Assembly: GCA_035546635.1 (NCBI GenBank)
Contig: DASZWJ010000046.1
Coordinates: 99,716-163,715 of the forward strand
Origin: Gammaproteobacteria bacterium
GTDB taxonomy: Bacteria; Pseudomonadota; Gammaproteobacteria; JAURND01
Length of the DNA stretch: 64,000 nt
Reading direction: 5' to 3'
Made by a program: the position numbers and the translations under genes. The notes beneath the pieces were generated by a model that saw only the letters and a list, made by a program, of their open reading frames with translations, was not told the origin of the DNA and did no database searches. Below are positions 44,384 through 52,065 of this stretch, piece after piece; the first letter of the stretch is position 1, and the number at the start of each line of letters is the position of its first letter.

Positions 44384-45472
44384 ATGATTAAACGCATTTT
44401 AATCGCAGCCGGAGGCACCGGCGGGCATATTATTCCAGCCTTAGCTGTCGCAAAACGACTGCAATCTGCTCAAGTGGAAATTCATTGGCTGGGTACCAGG
44501 CAAGGTTTAGAACAGCAAATAGTGCCTCCACAGAATATTCCTATACATTACATTGCCATGCCGGCAATCCGCGGCAAAGGTTTCAAGCGCTTACTCGCTG
44601 CACCTTTCCATTTATTGCGCGCTACCTGGCAAACTCTGAAATTGATTAAACAATTGCAACCTGACGTTGTAGCTGGATTTGGCGGCTTTGTGACTGCTCC
44701 TGCTGGTCTTGCTGCTTGGTTGGCACGTAAACCACTTATTCTTCATGAGCAAAACGCTGTTTCTGGCTTATCCAACCGATATCTAGCGCGATTAGCCACA
44801 CAAGTATTTCAAGCCTTCCCTAATGCCTTTGCCGCACAATATCACGCTATCACCAGCGGCAACCCCGTTCGCGTAGAAATTGCACAAGTCCTAGAGCCCG
44901 AAATGCGTTTTACCGGACGCCAAGCTCCCATGCGTTTATTAATTTTAGGCGGTAGCCAAGGCGCCGCCCTTTTCAACCAAATCTTACCAGCAACTCTGGC
45001 GGCATTACCTTTTGAATTACGACCTGAAGTGTGGCATTCCGCAGGTAAACAGTATGCTAAAAAAACAGAAGCCGCTTACGTGAAACACGGGATTACCGCA
45101 AAAGTAACTGAATTCATCACGGACATGGCTGGCGCTTATGCCTGGGCGGATTTGGTGATCTGTCGTTCTGGCGCTTTAACCGTCGCTGAATTGGCCGCTG
45201 CCGGCATCGGCAGCATCTTAATTCCTTTTCCGTTTGCAGTAGATGACCACCAGACGAAAAACGCCGCCTGGCTGGCTAATGCTGATGCGGCAATTCTCAT
45301 TGCTCAAAGCACCCTTACCGAAGAAAAACTCTCTACTTTGCTACTAGAACTTAGCCAAGATAAATCCCGATTATTACAAATGGCCAAGCAGGCTCGTCAA
45401 CTAGCAATGCCAGAAGCAACCGAAGTCGTTGCACAAGGATGCTTGAATGTCTTAGTTAACATCTCACCTTAG
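44384..45472 (+). CDS. murG: UDP-GlcNAc:lipid I GlcNAc transferase (MurG)
   Basis: A 362-residue GT28 enzyme making lipid II at the inner face of the membrane. AAGGTGGHIIPALAVA (donor loop 1), GFGGFVTAPAGLAA, LHEQNAVSGLSNR, LGGSQGAALFN and the UDP-GlcNAc site GALTVAELAAAG are all present. In most relatives murC (and ftsQ-ftsA-ftsZ) follow; here the next gene is a convergent orphan overlapping the 3' end by 4 bases. Confidence 0.97.
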   Translation: MIKRILIAAGGTGGHIIPALAVAKRLQSAQVEIHWLGTRQGLEQQIVPPQNIPIHYIAMPAIRGKGFKRLLAAPFHLLRATWQTLKLIKQLQPDVVAGFGGFVTAPAGLAAWLARKPLILHEQNAVSGLSNRYLARLATQVFQAFPNAFAAQYHAITSGNPVRVEIAQVLEPEMRFTGRQAPMRLLILGGSQGAALFNQILPATLAALPFELRPEVWHSAGKQYAKKTEAAYVKHGITAKVTEFITDMAGAYAWADLVICRSGALTVAELAAAGIGSILIPFPFAVDDHQTKNAAWLANADAAILIAQSTLTEEKLSTLLLELSQDKSRLLQMAKQARQLAMPEATEVVAQGCLNVLVNISP

Positions 45473-46695
45473 TATTCGAAAGAGTTATTATCTTCTAATA
45501 GCTCGCTGTCGTCTGTGGATAGGTTTTTTTCTTGTTTTTCATCATCTCTATTTCCTGCATAACTAAAGCGTTGTGTGTTTTTAAGGGAAGCTTTCTTTAT
45601 GAGCGTTTCAGCTCGCAATATCTGTCGATCAATCTTATCTTGAAATTGTGGAAATTCTTCCTGTGTAATCATCACCTTAGAAGATAAACGAGAGCAGGTA
45701 TCCTTAAGTTCTGCAGAAGTTTCAAATAAAGAGGTCAATATTCTTTTTGCAGAAGCATGATCTTTGGGGTTTATAGCTTTCAATCTAGGCATGGCTCTTC
45801 TCAATCTTGCGATGAGACTTTTGGGATCTTCAGGAATTTTGATCACTGAGGATTTTTTTGATTCTTTTGCTTCTGTGAGTGTTGTACCGTTTAAAACTTC
45901 TAAATAATTTTTACATGTTACTTGAACTTTATATTTAAACTCTTTTTTTTCAAGCTCAATAACTTTTATAGATAATGATTTAACATTGGCGTCCATAATT
46001 TCAGCTTGTTGATTATGTTTGGTTAACAATAATTCTTTTTCCTGATCCGATTTTTCGCGCCATTTGGCCTCTAGTTTATCCCAAGCAGATTTTTTAGCTA
46101 TCATCATGTCAAACACCTGACAAAGAGTGTTGGCACGAGCTGAAATATCTGCGTTATTGCTTTTATTAATCAAAGCAATTTTCTCGACCAATGGCTGCAT
46201 TGTTGAGTAAACTCTCGCATATTTTTGTTTGACTTCTTGAAGTTTTGCGTTAAGTCCTAAAGTGAAGGGAGAGGCTGAGGAGGAAGGGGTGCTGGTACTC
46301 GGGTTGATTTCTTTTTTTACCTCTTTTACTTTTTTGGTTTTTTGTTCTTCTTTAATCTTGGAGATATCAGTTTCTATGCTAATCTGAGTTGATTGCGTTT
46401 CATGGCTTTTTTTAATGCCTTGTAATATTGCGTGGATATCGATGATATTAATTTTTGACAAGGATAACCGGCTTAAGAGATCCAGTATATTTTGAATTGT
46501 TAAAAATAGCGCTATTTTCCTCACCTCTTCCACTATAACTTCTTGAGCCGGATCTTCTTTTGCAAAAGGGTACCAGAGGAATAACGCCGCACCAATAGAA
46601 AATACCAATTTTGTACTGATATCCTGTATATGTGTTAATTCTTTTTTTAGGGATTCCAGCGATTTTTTTTCTTTTCGATCTTTATCTTCAGCCAT
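45469..46695 (-). CDS. Orphan coiled-coil protein with acidic tail, candidate effector
   Basis: A 408-residue protein with no recognised family. It has a hydrophobic stretch (about 28-46, LVFSIGAALFLWYPF), a Lys/Glu-rich segment with a Ser/Thr/Pro patch (about 130-150), long heptad-like helices (about 155-260 and 300-375) and a C-terminal tail rich in Asp/Glu/Ser (DDEKQEKNLSTDDSELLEDN). Acidic C-terminal 'E-block' tails favour Dot/Icm secretion in Legionella, so an effector is possible, but this is inference. It is more AT-rich than its neighbours. AGGTGAG lies just before the ATG. Confidence 0.75.
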   Translation of the reverse strand: MAEDKDRKEKKSLESLKKELTHIQDISTKLVFSIGAALFLWYPFAKEDPAQEVIVEEVRKIALFLTIQNILDLLSRLSLSKINIIDIHAILQGIKKSHETQSTQISIETDISKIKEEQKTKKVKEVKKEINPSTSTPSSSASPFTLGLNAKLQEVKQKYARVYSTMQPLVEKIALINKSNNADISARANTLCQVFDMMIAKKSAWDKLEAKWREKSDQEKELLLTKHNQQAEIMDANVKSLSIKVIELEKKEFKYKVQVTCKNYLEVLNGTTLTEAKESKKSSVIKIPEDPKSLIARLRRAMPRLKAINPKDHASAKRILTSLFETSAELKDTCSRLSSKVMITQEEFPQFQDKIDRQILRAETLIKKASLKNTQRFSYAGNRDDEKQEKNLSTDDSELLEDNNSFEY

Positions 46696-46894
46696 ATCTC
46701 ACCTGTCTCATATTTTGATATTCATAATCCCAACAATACTTAACTATGCTGTAAAACTCAATAAGATGGACAGCTACGACATTAACCAAGATAGCTAATG
46801 ACAAAACCTCAAAAAAATTGTATAATAAAACCACCTATTTGCCTGTAAAATTGGTAGTTTTTTATATTTTATCGTTAAAATTGAGGTAACAGTC

Positions 46895-47635
46895 ATGCAA
46901 AAGAGAAATGTGGTGCTTTTTGATATGGACCATACCTTAGTCTCTGCAAACACCGTGGCTTTATGGGGAGAATATCTTGATCAAAAAGGTATGGTCACTG
47001 AGGAAGAGCATGCACGTTGGAATCAGTTTCATGCGGATTATATCGTAGGCCAACTTGATGTCATTGCCAGCTATGAATTTGAATTAACCATGATTAAAAA
47101 AATCCCCGCGCACTTAAGACAAGCGTGGCTTGAGGATTTTTTTAACCAACTGATCAAGCCGAAAATATCCAGTACCGGTTTACGTCTCATCCAAGAATAT
47201 AAACAACAACCTGATACTTTAGTCATATTGATAACTGCCACCCTCGCATACATCGCAACTACCGTGGCATCTCACGCGGGTGTACACCACTTGATCGCGA
47301 CAGAACCACAGATAGCTGATGGTGAATTTACCGGGAAATTGGCTGGCGTTGCTAGCATTGGACCTGGAAAAGCTTTACGTTTTCAACAATGGATTAAAGC
47401 GAATAACATTGTCCCGACTTACACCATCCTTTACAGCGATTCTATTAATGATTTGCCCTTATTAAGCCAAGTGGATAAACCCATTGCTGTAGATCCGGAC
47501 ATTAATTTAAAACAAATCGCGCTGGATAAAAATTGGGACATTATTAGCTTAAAGGATTCCAATGCTGACCGAGAAAAGATAACAATTGTTCCGCTCACTC
47601 ACTCGCCTTCTCTTACAGAGGGGTCACCTCTTTGA
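46895..47635 (+). CDS. HAD-IB family phosphatase (SerB-like)
   Basis: A 246-residue HAD hydrolase of subfamily IB. Motif I DMDHTLVSANT (nucleophile Asp about 10), cap domain (about 20-90), motif II VILITATLAYIA, and motif III/IV with GPGKALRFQQW and YSDSINDLPLL. These enzymes dephosphorylate small phosphoesters such as phosphoserine; the substrate is unknown. The last about 15 residues (VPLTHSPSLTEGSPL) come from a family-B repeat and are probably not ancestral. GAGGT lies 8 nt before the ATG. Confidence 0.9.
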   Translation: MQKRNVVLFDMDHTLVSANTVALWGEYLDQKGMVTEEEHARWNQFHADYIVGQLDVIASYEFELTMIKKIPAHLRQAWLEDFFNQLIKPKISSTGLRLIQEYKQQPDTLVILITATLAYIATTVASHAGVHHLIATEPQIADGEFTGKLAGVASIGPGKALRFQQWIKANNIVPTYTILYSDSINDLPLLSQVDKPIAVDPDINLKQIALDKNWDIISLKDSNADREKITIVPLTHSPSLTEGSPL

Positions 47636-47648
47636 AAAAGGGGGTGAG
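47624..47648. repeat. REP-like family B element at the HAD gene end
   Basis: TCACCTCTTTGAAAAAGGGG plus GTGA, overlapping the stop codon region of the HAD-IB gene. It may act as a transcript end and also supplies the last few codons. Confidence 0.75.
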
Positions 47649-47751
47649 ACTTCATTTCAGCCAACAAGCCTCTATTTCCTTTTCTAAAAATTTACGTTAA
47701 AATGCCATTTTTAATCGTTAATTTATGATATTCATATTAAAAGGAGTTTTT

Positions 47752-48033
47752 ATGATCAAAAAGAACCTAATCGGCACCGCTCTAGCTACTACTGTAGCAT
47801 TGGCATTCACCGTCGCCCCCATTACCCAAGCATTGGCTGATAATGTTAAATGCTATGGCGTAAATTCCTGCAAAGGCCAAAGCGCTTGCAAAACCAGTAC
47901 CTTTTATGCGCACGCCTGCAAAGGTCAAAATAGCTGCAAAGGCCAGGGATATCTGGAACTGACTAAGGAACAGTGCGAAAAAATGCATGGAACTGAGACA
48001 GAACCCACTCAGTCCGGTAACACCAACAGCTAA
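47752..48033 (+). CDS. BufA2-like periplasmic bufferin-type metallophore precursor
   Basis: A 93-residue secreted peptide: signal peptide ending TQALA (about 1-29), then a Cys-rich core KCYGVNSCKGQSACKT, HACKGQNSCKGQGYLELT and KEQC with seven cysteines in spaced C-K-G repeats. This pattern matches BufA2-type bufferins, periplasmic metal-binding peptides post-translationally modified by an MNIO (DUF692) enzyme. No BufB/BufC genes are adjacent, so it is an orphan copy. AAAGGAG lies 7 nt before the ATG used. The C-terminal tail is Thr/Glu-rich. Confidence 0.8.
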   Translation: MIKKNLIGTALATTVALAFTVAPITQALADNVKCYGVNSCKGQSACKTSTFYAHACKGQNSCKGQGYLELTKEQCEKMHGTETEPTQSGNTNS

Positions 48034-48040
48034 ATAAACA

Positions 48041-48070
48041 CCCTCTCTTCTCCCATTAGGGAGAGGAGGG
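48041..48070 (+). terminator. Hairpin after the bufferin-like gene
   Basis: CCCTCTCTTCTCCC and GGGAGAGGAGGG arms with a very short loop, 8 bases after the stop codon and followed by GTTTAATAATT. Likely transcript end of the bufferin-like gene; the arms also resemble the CTCTCCC-type dispersed repeats. Confidence 0.65.
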
Positions 48071-48137
48071 GTTTAATAATTGACTAAAAAGCATGGAAAC
48101 TTAGGCGTTTAAAAGATTTTAAAGATATGAGATAAGT

Positions 48138-48308
48138 TTAAGATTTTTCATCTTCATCATCATCAAAACTATCGTCTTGATCATAATTTTGTTTGTTAAT
48201 TTTATACAGCAGAAATGAATCGTGTAGTTCTTTAGCTGCACGAAAATTATCTGCTTCAAGATAACTTAGTATTTGCTTCTGTATCGGCATTGGCAAGTCG
48301 GCTAACAT
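48138..48308 (-). CDS. 56-residue F-box-like miniprotein
   Basis: A short reading frame of 56 residues. It begins MLADLPMPIQKQILSYL, continues EADNFRAAKELHDSFLLY and ends in an Asp/Glu-rich tail (DQDDSFDDDEDEKS). The L-P-x(4-6)-I-L-x-Y-L-x(2-3)-D-x(3)-A pattern is what an F-box N-terminus looks like; F-box domains bind host Skp1 and are used by Legionella effectors. A stop lies 7 codons upstream, so the ATG is the only start; its ribosome-binding site is weak. Coding status is likely but unproven, and F-box identity is a pattern match. Confidence 0.55.
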   Translation of the reverse strand: MLADLPMPIQKQILSYLEADNFRAAKELHDSFLLYKINKQNYDQDDSFDDDEDEKS

Positions 48309-48552
48309 AACATGACACTCGAGAATTTAGTTTCACACTACTCAGGCCTTGACCGCATTTCCATCCGTGGTTCCCCCTCCTTGGAGGGTGTTATCCTGCG
48401 ATTTCCCTATTGACCTTTGTTGAGTTCGTCTGTGATTACAGCATAGTCATAGTTTCAAAAATGTAGTCTTTAGGCGGAACGGACTTTTTGGCATGCTGTC
48501 AGCTAAAAATCTCTGTTAATATGAACTAAAAACTTTCTAAAGGCATACCTAT
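48309..48552. other. Gene-free stretch before the nitrilase-family gene
   Basis: No protein or RNA gene recognised. It contains a short palindrome CCCTCCTTGGAGGG (about 48390-48403) in a less AT-rich block (48340-48460) that differs in base use from its flanks. A minus-strand stretch reads YDYAVITDELNKGQ before a stop but has an upstream stop and no start. It may be a fragment of a lost gene or a structured RNA. Confidence 0.4.
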
Positions 48553-49389
48553 ATGACCCTCGTATCTGCCATTCAAATGACTTCTACCCCTAATCTAACA
48601 AGTAACTTAACCGCAGCATCCCATCTCATTGCAACGGCGGCCAACAAAGGCGCGCAGCTTGTAGTGTTACCAGAAATGTTTCCCATGATGGGTGCAGAAG
48701 AGATGACTAAATTGGCATTGCAGGAAGAATTTGGGAATGGCGTAATTCAAGATTTTTTAGCTTCTCGAGCAAAACAGCATAAAATCTGGCTGGTGGGAGG
48801 CACCATACCCATCAAAACGCACAATCCCAACAAAGTAAGCGCCGCTTGTATTGTTTACAACGATCAAGGCCATATCGCTGCCCGTTATGACAAAATCCAT
48901 TTGTTTGACGTGACCATTACCTCGGGCGTTGAAACCTATTGTGAATCACAAACCTTCGACCCAGGCCATGAGATCGTCGTGATAGATACACCCTTTGGCA
49001 AACTCGGCCTTGCAGTCTGTTATGACCTGAGATTCCCCGAACTATTTCGCTGCCTGGTCAATAAAGGCGCACAAATCGTCGCAGTACCCTGTGCTTTCAC
49101 CGTAAAAACTGGACAGGATCATTGGGAAGCCCTAACCCGCTGCCGCGCGATAGAAAGCCTGAATTATTTTATTTTCGCCTGCCAAACCGGCCAGCATTCT
49201 CCCCAAAAACATGCCACTTACGGCCATAGCCGCATCGTCGACCCTTGGGGAAAAGTTCTAAGCCAAATTGATGAAGAATCCGGCGTTATTACTGCAAACG
49301 TAGATCTGCAACTGCAAAAAAATATCCGAGAAAAGTTCCCAGCCCTGACTCATCAGCGCATTGCTGTCCAATGTGATTCAATTAACTAG
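48553..49389 (+). CDS. Carbon-nitrogen hydrolase (Nit1/Nit2-like nitrilase family)
   Basis: A 278-residue nitrilase-superfamily hydrolase with the Glu-Lys-Cys triad: Glu in VVLPEMFPMMG, Lys in RYDKIHLFDV, Cys in LAVCYDLRFPELF. The CYDLRFPEL form and length fit the Nit/omega-amidase branch that repairs deaminated glutathione or hydrolyses alpha-keto-acid amides. AAAGG lies about 10 nt before the ATG. It converges on the photolyase gene with a 17-base gap. Confidence 0.93.
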   Translation: MTLVSAIQMTSTPNLTSNLTAASHLIATAANKGAQLVVLPEMFPMMGAEEMTKLALQEEFGNGVIQDFLASRAKQHKIWLVGGTIPIKTHNPNKVSAACIVYNDQGHIAARYDKIHLFDVTITSGVETYCESQTFDPGHEIVVIDTPFGKLGLAVCYDLRFPELFRCLVNKGAQIVAVPCAFTVKTGQDHWEALTRCRAIESLNYFIFACQTGQHSPQKHATYGHSRIVDPWGKVLSQIDEESGVITANVDLQLQKNIREKFPALTHQRIAVQCDSIN

Positions 49390-49406
49390 CTGCTTGTTTC
49401 TCATTA

Positions 49407-50783
49407 TTATTGCCCTCTAAATATTTTTTTCGTCAAATCACTCTCTGTAGCATGATCCAACATAGGTCGCGGGTACCCCTTGATCGCGGGACTTTTTGCA
49501 TCGTACCAGCGATGAATAATCGAAGGTTCAATATCCTGCAACTCCGTAACCCAACGTTTAATATAATCACAATTTGAATCAAATTTTTTCTGCTGCAACC
49601 ATGGATTAAAAATTCGAAACCACGGCTGGTGATCACAACCTGTCGAAGCACACCATTGCCAATTGCCATTATTCACTGCTGGATCATAATCTAACAAATA
49701 CTGCGCAAAATAACGCTCCCCCCAGCGCCAATCGATATGCAAATCCTTGGTTAAAAATGCAGCCACCACCATGCGTACCCGATTATGCATAAATCCAGTT
49801 TGATTTAATTGACGCATGCCAGCATCTACCAAGGGAAAGCCTGTTTTTCCAGTACACCACTTTTCAAAAGCGCTTTTATCCTGACTCCACCAGAGTTTTT
49901 CATATTTTTTCTGGTAAGAGTGCCCAAACACAAAAGGGGCGTGAAAAGCAATTTGCGTATAAAAATCACGCCAATATAACTGCCGCAATAATGGATGATT
50001 TTCTCCCAATGCCTGCTGCACTGCATGGAACACTTCACGCACAGAAACCGTTCCGAATTTCAGATGAGCAGACAAGCAAGTATTTTCCAAAGCTGCTATA
50101 TCATGATGCGCTGTATAATCTTTAAATTTGGCCAAGACTGCCAAAATCGCCAAAGCATTCGCACGACCACCCGACTGGTAAAGGTTAGTATTCGTCACAG
50201 GACAAACTTTATGATAGATCGCAATTCCCAATGCCTGTTTAATTTTTCCAATAAAAAAATGCGCTTTTCTTAACTGCACCGGTCGCGCCACTTGCACTTT
50301 ACTTGCCGATTTCCAATAAGGCGTAAATACCGAATAATAACTTTTATCGCTTTTAGTGATAGCAAAAGGTGGATTTAGCAACGCATCGTCAAACACGCTG
50401 AACTTCACCTTATGGTCACGGCAAACTGCTTCCAGCAATCCATCTCTTTCCTGACTGAATGGCGTATAATCTGCATTGATGAACACAGCTTCAATCGGCA
50501 AAGACCGAAGCAACTGCATAACAACCTGGTCAGGCGCTCCATAAAATAAAAACAGCTTACCTGCTTTATCCGCTAACTGTCGCTCTAAATCCTGCAACGA
50601 CTCAACCATAAACTGTATGGCATTAACACTTTTATAAGGATTGCTGCCGCCAATCTGCCGCGGATCAAAAATAAAACACGGCAAAACCAGACTATATTCC
50701 TTGCAGGCTGCAAGCAATGCCGTATTATCCGTAAGACGTAAGTCACGCCTAAAAATAAACAGTGCTAACTCAGATTTTTTCAA
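49407..50783 (-). CDS. phrB: Deoxyribodipyrimidine photolyase
   Basis: A 458-residue light-dependent repair enzyme. N-terminal antenna-chromophore domain (LALFIFRRDLRLTDNTALLAA), C-terminal FAD domain with FPLVDAGMRQLNQTGFMHNRVRM, DWRWGERYFAQYLLDYDPAVNNGNWQW and Trp residues that carry electrons to FAD. CPD class I type. The start is TTG with AGGA about 8 nt upstream. A photolyase is notable in a probable intracellular organism, and suggests some light-exposed stage or recent host association. Confidence 0.95.
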   Translation of the reverse strand: MKKSELALFIFRRDLRLTDNTALLAACKEYSLVLPCFIFDPRQIGGSNPYKSVNAIQFMVESLQDLERQLADKAGKLFLFYGAPDQVVMQLLRSLPIEAVFINADYTPFSQERDGLLEAVCRDHKVKFSVFDDALLNPPFAITKSDKSYYSVFTPYWKSASKVQVARPVQLRKAHFFIGKIKQALGIAIYHKVCPVTNTNLYQSGGRANALAILAVLAKFKDYTAHHDIAALENTCLSAHLKFGTVSVREVFHAVQQALGENHPLLRQLYWRDFYTQIAFHAPFVFGHSYQKKYEKLWWSQDKSAFEKWCTGKTGFPLVDAGMRQLNQTGFMHNRVRMVVAAFLTKDLHIDWRWGERYFAQYLLDYDPAVNNGNWQWCASTGCDHQPWFRIFNPWLQQKKFDSNCDYIKRWVTELQDIEPSIIHRWYDAKSPAIKGYPRPMLDHATESDLTKKIFRGQ

Positions 50784-50818
50784 AAGTGTATCCTTTCTTT
50801 GAACAAGGTATCAGCCAT

Positions 50819-52003
50819 ATGAACATGACCGAAAATAGCAGTAAGCTCAGAAATAGCATTTCCACAAACGCTAAGCATTTCATCACCATCCGCCACACCC
50901 TCCATGCCAACCCAGAACTCGGTTTTGAAGAACAGCAAACAGCTGCCCTCGTTGTACATGAATTGCAAGCTTTAGGGCTGACTCCCATCAAACTAGCCGG
51001 CACTGGCGTAGTCGCCGTAATAGACTCAGGCCATCCCGGAAAAACCGTCGCTTTACGCGCAGAACTAGACGCATTACCCATAAGCGAACAAACCCACCTA
51101 TCCTATCAATCACAACAACCAGGCAAAATGCATGCCTGCGGTCATGATGGACATACAGCAACACTACTCGCCGCGGCTTCTGCTTTAGTCGCATGCAAAA
51201 ATCAATTTCGCGGCAAAGTAAAACTGATTTTTCAACCAGCTGAAGAAGCCTGCAAACTGGGAGCACCCGCAATGATTAAGGCCGGCGTGCTAGAAAATCC
51301 CAAAGTAGATGCCATATTCGCCTGGCATAATCATCCCGGCATCGAAACAAGCACAGTCGTCACGCGCTTTGACAGTGCGCTTTCCGGCAATACCAATATA
51401 GTTATCACCATTCGTGGTAAAAGTGGCCATGCCGCCACCCCAGAACACAATATAGACCCGATTTTAATTGGTGCCGCTATTGCACAAACTTTTCCCATCA
51501 TTAATCAGCAACTATCTACTAACAGCGATCCCATCACGATGCGCATCACAGAATTCAACAGCGGCACCAGCAGAAATATCGTCCCAGAAACAGCGATCCT
51601 TGGCGGCACGATACGCACAGCTAGCATAAAACAAAGAGAAGCAGCCAAACAACGTATTACCGCCCTAGTACAAAACCTAGCACAAGCCCATGGCGCCACC
51701 GCCGAAGTCAGTCTAATCGATTATATCCCTCCAACCATGAACACAGCGACAGAAACACAACAGGTATTTGCCACTGCGCGTCGTTTACTTGGCGATGATA
51801 GAGTACGAATCAAGCCGCAACCCGCACGCGCCTCTGAAGATTTTGCCTTCTATCTGGAAAAAATACCCGGCTGCTATTTTTTTATTGGCAATGGCACCCA
51901 TACCGCATCCTGCCATAATGCTAGCTATGATTTTAACGACGCAATTTTACCAATTGCAGCAGAATTGTTATGCCAGATTGTCATAGATTATTTAATGGTC
52001 TAG
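50819..52003 (+). CDS. M20D family amidohydrolase/peptidase
   Basis: A 394-residue zinc hydrolase of the M20D group (hippuricase, N-acyl-amino-acid deacylase, IAA-amino-acid hydrolase type). Metal ligands: MHACGHDGHTATLLAA, the Glu pair in FQPAEEACKLGAP, FAWHNHPGIETSTV and the C-terminal His in TASCHNASYDF; the dimerisation domain spans about 185-300. AAGG lies 10 nt before the ATG used; a longer frame overlaps the divergent photolyase start. Substrate unknown. Confidence 0.93.
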   Translation: MNMTENSSKLRNSISTNAKHFITIRHTLHANPELGFEEQQTAALVVHELQALGLTPIKLAGTGVVAVIDSGHPGKTVALRAELDALPISEQTHLSYQSQQPGKMHACGHDGHTATLLAAASALVACKNQFRGKVKLIFQPAEEACKLGAPAMIKAGVLENPKVDAIFAWHNHPGIETSTVVTRFDSALSGNTNIVITIRGKSGHAATPEHNIDPILIGAAIAQTFPIINQQLSTNSDPITMRITEFNSGTSRNIVPETAILGGTIRTASIKQREAAKQRITALVQNLAQAHGATAEVSLIDYIPPTMNTATETQQVFATARRLLGDDRVRIKPQPARASEDFAFYLEKIPGCYFFIGNGTHTASCHNASYDFNDAILPIAAELLCQIVIDYLMV

Positions 52004-52065
52004 GTTGACGCCTATGAACCTTTATCCTAACCTATACAAAAACCTGCCACTTGAGCCTTAACCCC

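Noticed and set aside
48553..49389. Apolipoprotein N-acyltransferase (Lnt), also nitrilase-fold
   Set aside because: There are no membrane helices and the length and CYDLRFPEL motif fit soluble Nit-type hydrolases.
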